This document shows positions 47,431 to 58,239 of a DNA stretch of 64,000 bases, piece by piece. Within the stretch, counting starts at the first letter, position 1; every line of letters begins with the position of its first letter. Made by a program: the position numbers and the translations under genes. Source of the DNA: Zhengitettix transpicula (Eukaryota; Arthropoda; Insecta; Orthoptera; Tetrigidae); the NCBI GenBank assembly GCA_037074705.1, contig CM073596.1, positions 23,410,001 through 23,474,000 on the forward strand. The letters run 5' to 3'. The notes under the pieces are model-generated. The model saw only the letters and a list, made by a program, of their open reading frames with translations. It was not told the DNA's origin and did not search any database.

Positions 47431-49061
47431 CACTTGTAAAGGCGAGAAGTTTCATCAGTACGGCTCAACAATTACAAATTACGTAAATCTGAAAACCGTA
47501 AATCCAGAACACAATAATGGGCATCCACCTGTGTCTTTAATAATCATGATGACGTCATCCCCGCTTCGCGAAATAAAAGTACACAGGCCGTCCATAGTTA
47601 CTTTCCAATCAGTTACATTCTTTATCCGAGTGACTCAACATTATAAAATTCTTATTTCTCTGCGTGGGAATTTTCCCTTCACTATGAGCCTCCACGCCTC
47701 ACCTGCTGGTTGAAGTGTAGCACAGCGATACGGTATGTTCAATTCTGAATTAGAATTAAAGCAGAAAATATTTATCAGCAGTGGAAATTGATTACAGTCG
47801 TCCTAGATACTGATCAGATACTAATATCGACGCAATGAGCCTCCGTGGTTGCGTGACGTCATCACTCAATAATGTAAATGTTTCCGAAAGGCGGCGAAAT
47901 TTTTTATATTTCAGTAAAAAAATTCATCCTTGCCTGTCCCGATTAACTCGCCTACCAACCTTGAATATCCATGAATTAATCTGGAATAGAATCCAAATTA
48001 TTGTCATGCTCAAGTGTATGAACTCAGCGTTTCTTCCATGATTCAGTTACAGCATTTTCTCGAAGCAAAACGATACAATTCCTATATCGGGGTTATTTCT
48101 TTGATGTCATTGTTTCTCGGTTCTCAGGCTCTCAGCTTATGAGTGGCAGTCGAGAAGGTCACGTAGATATGCAAATCGTGGGTATCATCACATGTTTTAG
48201 CTTACTTCCATTTTTCTCAAGAGAAACTTTCATCTCCTACCCCCCCCCCAAGAATTAATATCTCCCATTTAAAAAACAATTCTCAATTAATAAAATAGAT
48301 ATATTATAGTAGATATATATTTTCTTTTATATCATTTTATCAAGATTATAATAATATTTCGTGACATCAATCGTTTAAATGTTTTGTAGATCTGTGGGCA
48401 TTACAAAATTAACAAGACAAAAAATTATAACAGCAAAAACCACTTAAAAATAATCAATGTTACGGATTTTCCAAAGAATACGCCCGCTCTCACCGCAAAG
48501 GTATCACTTTTTACTACAGTTTAACTAAATGTTAAAATATTGTTATTTTTTCAGTAAAGAGCATTGGAGATAAGACATTTTTAGAGATTGGGGCGCTAAG
48601 GAGACGATATTATAAAAATTATTATTTGAAACAACCAGTTGTCCGTGTATGTGAAATTAAAAGTGTCACAATCGATGTAGTTTACATCTAATATCAACCA
48701 CTACCAGCAAGGGCGGGGACAAAAATATTGCGAAAACTACCAATATTGGTATAAAATCCATTGGTTTGGGGTCGGTGAGATGAATTCTGACGTTCATGAC
48801 GGTGGATTATTGTCGAATCCAAAGTTTTCAGTTCCACTGAGATTAATTATACTATTCACGATGGTGGTTAGGTTTCAGCTCAGACCTTTCAACGTCATTT
48901 TTATGGTTCGTTGAGTTTCGTAGTGACATTCATCGTGTCAGTTAGGTGAAAGTTCAGTATCTATCGATTACAGGGGGGAAGAAAAAATTGTCCAGTGATG
49001 CTCCAGATTCCGATTGTCACGTGTCCATTCCCAGTCGGCATGTGGATGATATCAGAAGAAT
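47431..49061. other. Stretch without recognised genes
   Basis: CRE octamers TGACGTCA occur at 47549-47556 (within a 12 bp palindrome) and 47854-47861, but without a GC-rich context. Two imperfect copies of a GACGTTCAT-GATGGTGG-type phrase occur at about 48790-48960. No coding evidence. Confidence 0.4.
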
Positions 49062-50400
49062 CTTCTTCAGATATGTTGATACATTTGTAATCTGGCCACA
49101 CGCAGTTGAAGAATTAAAGATTTTCTATAAGATCTTAATGGTTCAAACAGTAATATCCACACTTCCCAGAGAGCTCTGGCGGGGGCTACCTTTGGGGATG
49201 CTCTCACATCTCTCTGGTTTTTTTGAACTAAGGTTCCCACATGCCGAGGCACCTCGGTCTGTTTTGAGAGGTGTATGTTCCGGGGTCGCAGACCTTGGGC
49301 ATACGGCAAGAGTTGTTCGCTATTCCTATTGGAATAGTCGGCCAGCTGCCTCCTAAACAGGCCAAGGCATGGCGAGGGGTAAGCTGCGTCCCCACAGCAA
49401 ACTTTTCTCCCGTCATCGGAAGGGCGTGGGACAAGTACCAAATGCCCGACCTACCCGATGCAGGTTTTCTATAGGGTTTGTCCTGCATTACTTTAAGGCG
49501 AATGCCGGTTAGGATCCTTAAAATATAGCCCGGGGGCCCTAGTAACCCTTGGCTACCTTCCTACACCCTACCGCATCCCCCCTTTCAAATCCCTTTGTTG
49601 CCACTATGTGGATTACCCTATACATAGCCTATACACCCTATACCTATACACACCCAAAAAAAAACAGTAATATCCAATTTACATTGGAATTTTAAAGATA
49701 TAGATATTTTACACTTTTAGACAGGATTTACAAGAAACCGTGTGCAAAATCAGGACATGAAGTTTATAGGAAGCCCACACATACAGATTTATATACGAAT
49801 GCTATCATCACCCAGCTGAGAAACCTGCGTAGAGCCTACGCCCAATCAGATTCTGAAAGTATGACTCCGGAGATGAATAATCTTAAGAGAATATTCAAGA
49901 TGAAGTAGTACATTGAAACCAAGATAAGAAAAGCAATCCGAAAGGTAATAATAAAAAAAGAGCAAATGATGAATCAACATTGACTGCTGTAGAAGTTCTT
50001 CCCTTCCTGACCGCACAACGGATAAATTGGGAGAGTTCGTACTAAATAAACATTAAAATGGTTTTTCGATTTCAAAAAGTTATTGAAACATTTCCAGGGC
50101 TTAGTTGAAGACGATATTGGATTTCTGGAGTTTGTATCACTTGTGACTGATAAAAGTTGAACAGAGCTGGGTTGAAACTGTCGGTGGCCGAGCATCCTCG
50201 GGTGATAGGCCACAAGATAGAATTTTAAAAATACTAAGATTCCAAATCACACGAAACTATGGCTTCAGTGTGTTCTGATGGAAATTGAGTGGCACACGAA
50301 CCTTATCAACCTTAACGGGTTCCAAATTAACACGGCTTGGGATCAGATCATTACCGGCCTTCTCATCGGGTCCTCCCGACATCAAGATACAAATAGAGTC
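49062..50400 (+). mobile_element. Penelope-like element relic 3: RT, linker and endonuclease, interrupted by a family R insertion
   Basis: Before the insertion, 49065-49159 reads RYVDTFVIWPHAVEELKIFY, the C motif region of PLE reverse transcriptase. The family has YVDD; here only one Asp remains, so the active site is broken. After it, 49750-49910 reads, frameshifted, HEVYRKPTHTDLYTNAI and LRRAYAQSDSESMTPEM, the well-conserved segment after the RT palm. Farther on come SGVCITCD (50130 region), SVAEHP and GHKIEF (50190-50230), and then a C-terminal MEIEWHTNLINLNGFQINTA (50278 onward). These fit the GIY-YIG domain and tail. Stops and frameshifts throughout. A hammerhead-like motif follows at 50507. 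Confidence 0.8.
49160..49661 (+). mobile_element. Family R insertion, full or near-full copy with target-site duplication
   Basis: About 500 bases ending CACACCCAAAAAAAAA. It is flanked by ACAGTAATATCCA on both sides (49148-49159 and 49665-49676, extendable to 15 bases if tail A residues are counted). A tail plus a duplication of this length indicates target-primed reverse transcription, as for SINEs or 5'-truncated LINEs. The start is a CCAGAG/CTCTGG palindrome followed by GGGGCTACCTTTGGGGATGC. No tRNA, 7SL or 5S head was found. Overlapping frames on both strands (for example RAWDKYQMPDLPDAGF) recur in all copies but share no domain that I know. It could be a SINE of unknown head or the 3' part of a LINE. 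Confidence 0.8.
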
Positions 50401-50506
50401 GTTGAATATTTTGACCTATCACAACACGAAAAGGTCAAAATAATCTGCAGTTCGTATTTGATTGGACGACATTGGCCTACGTTATTAATAAAAATAGTCT
50501 GCACAC

Positions 50507-50536
50507 CTGACGGCGAAGATGAATTTCGCTGAAACG
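50507..50536 (+). other. Hammerhead-like core motif after PLE relic 3
   Basis: CTGACG, a perfect GCGAA/TTCGC stem with loop GATGAAT, then TGAAACG. It lies about 130 bases past the last PLE protein homology, where the ribozyme-bearing terminal repeat of such elements is expected. The conserved A after CTGANG is missing. Confidence 0.5.
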
Positions 50537-50539
50537 TGT

Positions 50540-51663
50540 TTTAATCAATACACCGAAAAATTCTGCGTTATAGGAGATTAGTGTTGAAATAATTCATATT
50601 CTTGACTAATATAACATTAGGATAAATAAATTCCCGGGAAACGCCGAGAAAATCGTTAGTATTTTATAAATCTGAGATACAACAGTTTTGGCACTTGTTC
50701 GTCACATTGCAAAGTCACGGTAGCGAGTTTCAATTAGAGAATTATTTACGTCGGCTCGAAGTGCCATTGTGAACTGAAAGAGACACGCGTCTTTGGAGTG
50801 TCACCGTCTGAGGATTACGTCACTGTCAGTTCTGTATGTCAGGTGACGCAAGTAGGACGTACAAGGCCGCAGCGCAGCGCCGCAGTTCTCCATATAGACA
50901 CTCGCGACATTATACCATCTTACCCGCAAACACCTTCGTAACGGTAGCTCTATAACGAAATTTTAGTAGGCCATACATTTTACCTCTACATATTACAAAT
51001 GATCATATGACGGATACGCCAAGCATTCAAAGATTAATTTCACTAAGCTGCGCTCTTCATGCATCCGTGTCGAATCAATTAAATTACGAAAGCAATGTCG
51101 CATTTTTAACGACGACAACTGGGACATGGACACCAAATATTTAGATTAAATGCACATAATTACGGGGAATGTTGAATAACATTTGCATATTTACCGTCTG
51201 AATATTAGTCTCCACAAAGAATAAGTCAATGACTTTCAAATATATTTAAGTGATTAAAATTTATTTCGCTAAGGAGATACCATCAGCGGAAATTACGACA
51301 AGAACAATCTGCGAAGTCTTTGAAACTTCAATGTTATTTATCATATTGTTAAAACACGCTTTCTTAGCAATCTTCGACTTCTTTGCGTTAAAAATTATGA
51401 ATTTATATAGGAATAATTGAGATCTTCGTTAAAATTTTGAAGGAATTAATATCAAATTCTAACAATATGAGTAAATTACTTTGAGCTTTAAAATGCGACA
51501 CAAATAAACAGGACACGTATTAAACTGAATTTCTTGATTGAAATTCAATCCTTGACAGTTTTATTTAGATGATCGCAAGTGATACAATTTCAAGAATTTT
51601 TTCCAATTTGTTCGTTGAAAGTACTGACACACTTTTTGGTAAACACTTTGCAATTTAGTAAAC
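50540..51663. other. Stretch without recognised genes
   Basis: A GC- and CpG-richer part lies at about 50750-50950, with ATTACGTCAC and GGTGACGCAAG words and a GCGCAGCGC palindrome-like segment. It could be regulatory, but no exon follows clearly. Confidence 0.35.
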
Positions 51664-52235
51664 TACATTCGTCAAATCTCATCCATAAAACTCAGCACAC
51701 ATCTCTGGCTACTGGGTAGAATATCAAAACTTTCCCTCGATAAGAAACTCCTAATATACAACACCATCTTCAAGCCCGTCTGGATGTATGGCATCCAGCT
51801 TTGGGGAGCGGCATCATTCACCAACATAGCAATAATCGAAAGATTTCAGTCGAAAATGCTTCGAACAATCACCAACGCATCATATTACATAACGAATGCA
51901 GACATACATAGTGACCTAAAAGTGAATTCAGTGAAAAGTGAAATTGTAAAAAACAGTGTAAAATACATAAAAAAACTTGAGTTGCACCCCAACCAACTTG
52001 CAAATAACCTACTAGACAGTAGTAAACACAACCGCAGGCTTAAAAGAAACTACACTCTGGACCTGCCCTGCCGCTTCTAGCTGAGAAATAACCTAAATAG
52101 TAACAACACCCAAACTACAACAGAAGACGTATTAATGTATGCGTCTTCTATACAACCCACATTCATACACAATATTTACTTATTGATTTTATTATCAGCA
52201 GATCGTAAATAGTTATTAATAATAAAATAAAATCT
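51664..52235 (+). mobile_element. Jockey-type LINE, 3' fragment with intact C-terminus
   Basis: An open frame from about 51664 to a TAG at 52078-52080 reads LWLLGRISKLSLDKKLLIYN, FKPVWMYGIQLWGAASFTNI, ERFQSKMLRTITNA, HSDLKV and RRLKRNYTLDLP. These are the conserved C-terminal segments that follow the RT domain in jockey-clade LINEs (LLGR-SKLSL-K, KP-W-YGIQLWG, FQSK-LR-I-NA). The frame has no stop over 139 codons, so this copy is young or by chance well kept. The 3' UTR ends in AATAAAATAAAA near 52232. The RT catalytic part is absent (5' truncation). ACACACTT words at 51627 and 52241 could be a weak target duplication. Confidence 0.85.
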
Positions 52236-52618
52236 CATCAACACACTTCTTACGTCGTCATGTGGTTTCGAGGCAATTATAAGTATGATCACCTATACTC
52301 TTGTCGGCCGCTATTTTTCCTGAATGTCGTTAAAAATTATGTTCTGTATTCGCAGAGAGAAAAACCACACACGGTCCAATATATAATTAAACAATTGAAT
52401 AGGCGGTGCTCATTTTAATCCTTATGTTACGATTGTATCCTTAATCCCGTCGAACACGTCAGAAAGTGTGTAAATGTCCCTTAATCTTTAAATAAGGTTT
52501 TAATAAAATTCCGCCAATTTGATTTTTTTTAACAATTCACGAGACTGTCTGATTTTTCTGTGAGAAACTATGTGCATCAAATAAGTTTGATTTACATCCT
52601 ATAGGCACACATCCATAT
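52236..52618. other. AT-rich stretch
   Basis: Nothing recognised. A T run at 52616-52628 is the reversed tail of the next repeat. Confidence 0.4.
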
Positions 52619-53145
52619 TTTTTTTTTAGGTAACAGGCTACATGAGGGTAATCCACGTGGTGGCAACTCCCCTTTAATATCATAGGAAGGGAGTTGAAAG
52701 GGAGGATGCGGAAGGGTAGAGGAAGATAGCCAAGGGATAACTAGGGCCCCCGGGCTATAGTTTAAGGATCCTACCCGGCATTCGCCTTAAAGTAATGCAG
52801 GGAAAACCCTAGAAAAACCTGCATCAGGTAGGTCTGGCATTTGGTACTTGTCCCACGCCCTTCCGATAGCGGGAGAAGAGTTTGCTGTGGAGTCGCAGCA
52901 TTCCCTTCTCCGTACCTCGACCAGTTTAGGAGGCAGCTGGTCGACTGTTCCAATGGCAACAGAGAACAACTCTTACCGTATGCCAAAGGTCTGTGGCCCC
53001 GGAACATACACCTCTCAAAACAGGCTGAGGTTCCTCGGCTTTCTTCAAAACGAAGAGAGGAAAAGGCATCCCCAAAGGTAGCCTCTTCCTGTTTCTCCTA
53101 CATGATTCTGCCTGCGAGAGAATAGCTCTCGCAGACAGCTTCAAC
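52619..53145 (-). mobile_element. Family R copy, long
   Basis: Minus orientation: the T run and GGTAACAGGCTACATGAGGG at the left are its 3' end, and the CTACCTTTGGGGATGC word lies near 53075. CTGCCTGCGAGAG and CTCTCGCAGACAG (53108-53138) form a 13 bp hairpin at its 5' end, at the same place where the 49 kb copy has a CCAGAGAGCTCTGG palindrome. ACATCCAT occurs just left of the copy (about 52609) and just right (about 53151), a possible target duplication. All landmarks are present, so it is near full length. The five open frames across it are repeat-derived. Confidence 0.85.
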
Positions 53146-53158
53146 CCCATACATCCAT

Positions 53159-53398
53159 TTTAGGGTAACAGGCTACATGATGGTAACTCCCCTTTAATAG
53201 CATAGGAAGGGATATGAAAGGGGGGATGCGGAAGGGTAGAGGAAGGTAGCCTAGGGTTAACTAGGGCTCCCCGTCTATGATTAAGGATCCTACCCGGCAT
53301 TCGCCTAAAAGTGATGCAGGAAAACCCTAGTAAGACCTGCATCAGGTAGTTCGGGCATTTGGTACTTGTCCCACGCCCTTCCGATGACGGGAGAGGGA
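53159..53398 (-). mobile_element. Family R copy, 5'-truncated, directly next to the previous copy
   Basis: Begins (3' end) TTTTAGGGTAACAGGCTACA, only about 10 bases from the preceding copy and in the same orientation. It runs to ACGCCCTTCCGATGACGGG and stops, so about half the element is missing. The head-to-tail arrangement suggests a second insertion into the target duplication or tail of the first. Confidence 0.85.
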
Positions 53399-54269
53399 AT
53401 TACCGAATAACTGCAAGAAAATAAAAACTAAACGAACGGAAAAGGATAAAATATATACATACATTACAGTATATCATACGAAAATTTCGATTTACTTGCT
53501 CAAGAAAATTTAAATATAAGGTAAGTAAATGTAATATGCTATTTTTCCTTACTGTACATTACTCATCAGTATTCACAGCAGAAAATACGTAAAACTAACG
53601 TGGTGAGACTGGCCAAAGTCTTAATTATTTACGCACACTGCACTGATTAATCGCTTCCATTTTCGGGAAGCTTGTTAATTCTTGATACTTTGTTGAGTAG
53701 AATATTATAGCTGGTATCAGATTCTAATTTAGAAGTATTTAAAAACGAACTATTTCATAGTAGGATTATTCAGAAAAATATTCCTGAGGAAACCTAAAAA
53801 TCTGAAAATTTTACAAATTAGTTCGAGTGTATGCACAATACGTTACCTCTCTATAACGTTTTCCTGATGACTGATCATATTTTTGAAACTCCTTTCTTAG
53901 GCAGCGAAGCAATGACATGTTTTGTGAAGCGAATTTCCACCGGAATAACAAATGATTCGTGAAAGTTTTGTGCATTCATGCCAGCTTCCTACCACCTGCG
54001 TTTGAATGAGTCTTAAGTTCCGACAGCTTTCACGATTGTTTTCCCAACATCTCTCCCGGCGCTGATCGTCATTGGCAGCTTTCAATACGAAAATATATGA
54101 ACAGTCACAGCCATAAGACATTTCAGTTGTGTGTTTCCTCATTCAATATTTACATCTTCCAAATTTTAAATTTTACAACTAATTTCATTTGCGACTTTAC
54201 TCAGTTGGATTTTCTCTGCACTAAATATTCTTATTTTAAAGTCAGTAAAAGTCTGTATTAAAATTATGC
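53399..54269. other. Stretch without recognised genes
   Basis: A minus-strand frame of 81 codons (53897-54142) has no recognisable motif. Otherwise AT-rich. Confidence 0.4.
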
Positions 54270-54440
54270 TAATTAGATAAATAAACAGCCAAATAACAGA
54301 GAAAATTCAGTGATAAAATAAATACCACACAACGTTTATACAATCCTTGTTGCCTTCGTCAACAAGGATTTCAGAAACTTTGCATGCTATTTACTTTACC
54401 ACTTAATTTTCTGTTATTTGGCTATTTATTTACCTAATCT
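54270..54440. repeat. Foldback element, family A copy 2
   Basis: Arms of about 70 bases (54270-54341 and 54371-54440) include GCCAAATAACAGAGAAAATT and its complement, and AAATACCACACAACGTTT on the left. The minus strand reads TTGACGAAGGCAACAAGGAT and AAACGTTGTGTGGT. That is the same core as copy 1 at 371-410, with the first C of CTGACGA changed to T. The outer arms differ from copy 1, so only the inner core is shared. Confidence 0.7.
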
Positions 54441-54524
54441 GAATAATGTGTTTTACGAAATTTGCTTCTGAATTTCATCGTGTACAAATTTACCCATTAA
54501 CAAAATCTATATAACATTTCTTTA

Positions 54525-55206
54525 ACAAGCTATCAAAAGATATGGAATGGTACCGTCAATAAAATCATAGAAAACCTTATGTCTACCCTAAATATCATTA
54601 ATAAGGTAATGATAGGATGGATACCGGCACACAGAGGAATAGAGGGTAACGAAAGGTGCTGAGATGGAGGCATCCCAACAGAATAATAAAAACAACAGTC
54701 CAATATGCACTGAAAATGCTAGAATACTGGAGAAAAAATGGTACAAATGTCGAAGAGGAAGGAATGAAGGAATTTTTCATAAGGAAGTCTAAACTTCAAG
54801 GAAATATCCTACGCTAGCAATTTGTCACGGACACAGCAGGTGGTTGTTGCTAGGTTAAGAACTCTTCATTCTAACCTAACACACTCTTATTTATTGTCTA
54901 GATCACCGCAACCTACGTGCGACGTATGCAAGGCTGCCCTGACGATCCAACATATCCTCTACGACTGCCCAAAGCACGACAGGACTAGAAGAGCCACAAT
55001 TCAGAAATTCACGAGAAGAGAGATATGTACCTGTAAAGTTGAACAAGGAAACCGGCTTCAAGATCTAGTCTAAATAGACAGTTAATATGAGACTAAATAA
55101 AATGTATAGGTAATATTAATTAATTGTAATAATTACATGTAGTAGGTATGTTAAGTCGCCAGTGACTTTTATGTTGAAGCGACTATGAACAATTAATTAA
55201 AAAAAC
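54525..55206 (+). mobile_element. 5'-truncated I/R1-type LINE with target-site duplications
   Basis: The frame fragments read VMIGWIPAHRGIEGNE, the last conserved block of a LINE RNase H domain. They then read LSRTQQVVVARLRTLHSNLT, HSYLLS, CDVCKAALTIQHILYDC, a C-terminal zinc-binding CxxC...HxxxxC motif typical of I/R1-group LINEs. The last frame (54822-55073) ends in a TAA. The 3' UTR has TTAAGTCGCCAGTGACTTTT and ends in a short A run. CTATATAACATTTCTTTA before (54507-54524) and CTATATAACATTCCTTA after (55207-55223) form a 16-17 bp target-site duplication with one mismatch. RT and endonuclease are absent through 5' truncation. A frameshift lies just after the RNase H block. Confidence 0.85.
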
Positions 55207-55223
55207 CTATATAACATTCCTTA

Positions 55224-56029
55224 TACGTAAGTCTTGTTGATCTTATTTTTCTTTAATGTGATTTTTGATTGATATCTTAATCTGTGCAATAAAATGAGTA
55301 AACAATAATTTTTAATATATTGTTTGACTTGTTAAATTATCCCAGTAAAAGAGAATTAATTATGAATTACCGTCGAATATTCAAAAAGTGACTTCTACTT
55401 CAAGACAATTCGTTTTTTTTATATATATTCATACATTTAACCCAATTATCACGAAACTATGCGGATAATTCAATTCTGAAGTGGCACTTGAAAACTTGTC
55501 AACCTGATTTTGACGAAAAAAATTAAAATAAACTTTACATTCGTCAGCGTCGTGTGCTCTAGAAAAGAACTTTATAATGACTAGTGCACTATTATAGGCA
55601 CTCGAATCTATGGAGCCTGCATGAATAGGTTCGTTTGCAAAATGACGGTAATTTGAAACAGCCAGAACGCGTATTAAACTTCTACTGGATTCGGATGTTC
55701 AAGACCTAACTTGTAACTGTGATGTTGCTATCCCTATAATGGGGCCATTCACAATTTATATTCTACTTATTGCGAAACATGTTTTTTTCATTATAAAATC
55801 GCAATGACTGTACGGAACAAAAATCGTCCATTCCATTTGTGACTGACCATTTTGCTCATCATTGGGAAGACATGGTTTAAAATGAAGTGTTGTACTTTCC
55901 ACGAGTGGATGAAGCCTTATTATGAAGGTAATGGAAGTAGCTTACTGGCTTTACTAATCTTTGAAGCCTTTCTAATCCATTGTTCAGCTCCACCTTAAGC
56001 AGAATAAGATTTTCCGTCGTAAACTTGTC
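55224..56029. other. Stretch without recognised genes
   Basis: Could contain decayed upstream sequence of the next LINE, but no conserved block was recognised. Confidence 0.35.
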
Positions 56030-57677
56030 CTACAAATTATAAGGGTAAAGATTGGTAGACAACTACAGTAGAACAAAAAGTAACATCATGAGTGTCTCAA
56101 GGATCAGTAACTGGAACTTTATCGTTCCAGATATATATTAATGATCTACCAGTTAAAATCAGTTGTAAAAGCAGACATTTTTCTGATGATTGTATCGTCT
56201 GTAGAAAGACATTCGGATAAATCAGATTTACGAAACGACTTAGTTGCACTAAATAACTCGGCTAAAGAGAATAAAATGAAAATAAATATCGAAAAAGCAA
56301 ATCAATAACGTTCAATAAATAGCGTGCAAATATACTATTGGGTAATAATATAAATGAGAAGAAAGTGCCTCATGTAAACAGCTGCAAATATTTAAGATTC
56401 TTTTTGAGCAGAAATTTAGGTCTCGTAATGCGTGGAAATGCTTAAATTTCGAAATGAGAATAATAAATAAGGCAAATAAAAAGAACTTGCGTAAAAATCT
56501 CTGTTTCGTCTAATATTCGATTGTGGTAAGAGTTTTCTGGATCTTTATAGAAAACACCACGTAGAAGGCCTCGCCCGTGACCAGGTTATTCAGAAAAATT
56601 TGCAATACGAGAACCTGGTCACAGGCGAGAAAAGGTAGAAAAATTAGAGTGGGACTCTTTGGCAACAAGAAGGAAGAACGGCAGGCTTTGCACTCTATTT
56701 AGGTCATACACGTAGAAAGATATACGGAATAAGCTTGAAAAATTAATTTACACTGGGAAAGGTGATCAGAAATTTAAAATCAAAACCGGACCACAAAAAA
56801 AACAGCGCAGGGAAACTTTCAGTCTTAAACAGATCGATAGGCAATTGGAAAAGTTTACCTGCAGTACTGAATATAAAGGAAATTGTCTTTACTAAAAAGA
56901 AAAATCTATAGTTTGACATAAAATGGGGAACGATGTAGAATTGGAATTCATCAGTTTTAAATATGTTTTAATCAAGATTAGTAAGGATATAAATTGGGAA
57001 TATAAAGTCAGCAAGGTTAGCAAGGTCGCAGGTAAAGGCTGGAGGGTAAAGAGGGATCTTGAGGAAAACTAAGAGGAAACAAATATATTTGCTCAAGGAT
57101 CAATTTAGAATGTGGTAACGTGTAGGGATCCATATATCATTAGAAATTGTAACAACTTATTAATTCTTCGAATATAAAGTCTTCCAGGCGTTTTTAATCA
57201 CGAAATTTTAAAGTTCGTTAAGCGAAACATGAATCTTTTTCAAACGAATGGCGACTCTCACGATTCTGAGACTTGAAATTGCTCAGGTCTAAGATCGGAC
57301 AAGCATCGCCTTTCTTTCTACCAGAGAAGTGTCAGGTTTTGTTTTTATTCTTTTGTGATGTGCAATTCTATATTTTATGATAGTTAATTCTCTAATCATT
57401 AATTTTTTTACTAGAACGTATTGAATTTTTTTTGAGTACTGTAAATATATTATACCCTTAGTATAGTTAAAGAATTATTATTTTTCATATCCTTACTATA
57501 TAGTTCTGTTACTTATGTTGGACAGGGAATTTTGTGTTCCCGAATTTTAATACATTTTTGTTAACTTCTAATTATTTATAATTGTAGCATCCAATTATTA
57601 TATTGTAATTTTCTGTAATGACGTATCCTATTTCCTCATACGAGGACTAATGTAATAAAATAAATCAAATCAAATAG
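56030..57677 (+). mobile_element. LINE RT relic with 3' UTR
   Basis: Frameshifted plus-strand pieces follow RT order. QGSVTGTLSFQIYINDLP is the conserved GxPQGSxxxPxLFxxYINDLP block. HFSDDCIVCRK stands in place of FADD-C-VY, with the first Ala-Asp context altered. Then come KMKINIEKAN and VNSCKYLRFFLSRNLGLVM. Later WDSLATRRKNGRLCTLFRSY and NRSIGNWKSLPAVLN are the C-terminal words of insect LINEs of the CR1/jockey type. The UTR continues to CATACGAGGACTAATGTAAT and a short AAATCAAATC-type tail near 57677. Many stops: dead. The clade is uncertain. Confidence 0.75.
56570..56629. repeat. 18 bp hairpin inside the LINE relic
   Basis: CTCGCCCGTGACCAGGTT (56570-56587) and AACCTGGTCACAGGCGAG (56612-56629) pair at 17 of 18 positions around a 24-base AT-rich loop. 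It lies where the LINE protein alignment loses the expected ExG-type block after the RT, so it may be a small insertion. Confidence 0.7.
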
Positions 57678-58239
57678 GAGGAAACGTGGGAGGTTCTGCG
57701 CAATATACAAAGCATATACGGGTTAACCGGACTGGAAAGAAATAAAAAATCATTTTATTTATCTAAAAATTATCACACTTTCAAAATTAAATAAAAAGGG
57801 CAACGTACAGGCTGCAAAATATTCATTTGTAAATAGTTAAATATGCGAGTGGAATTCATCGCCGGGAGAAATACTCGATCAGCTGCAGGCTCAAAACACT
57901 ACAATGAGAATTTTCGTATTTAAATTAGTTTTCTTATTACTTTTATTAATTTTATCTGCGGAGTGTAAATAAGTGGTAACAATAATCAGTGAAGCGAATA
58001 ATAAAACATTTTTTTAAAGGAAGTATGAAAATAGTGAAGTGAAATACGAATGTTTCCTCACTTCTTTTAAAAGTAGTTATAAAAAATTATTTTGTTTCAT
58101 CATATATACTTATTGTTTTAACATGTCATACTAACTTTGTAAAATTAGCTGCCACCGGGAAAATGCCCGATAGTATTGTAGGAAATATTTTAATTAATGA
58201 TTAAAATTTGTACATAATATGTTGGGGTATTTGAATTTC
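57678..58239. other. AT-rich stretch
   Basis: Nothing recognised. Confidence 0.4.

Noticed and set aside
47547..47861. CRE palindromes at 47549 and 47854
   Set aside because: Isolated octamers without a CpG-rich context or nearby exon. Weak evidence for a promoter.
52771..53150. Five overlapping frames on both strands
   Set aside because: All lie within a family R copy.
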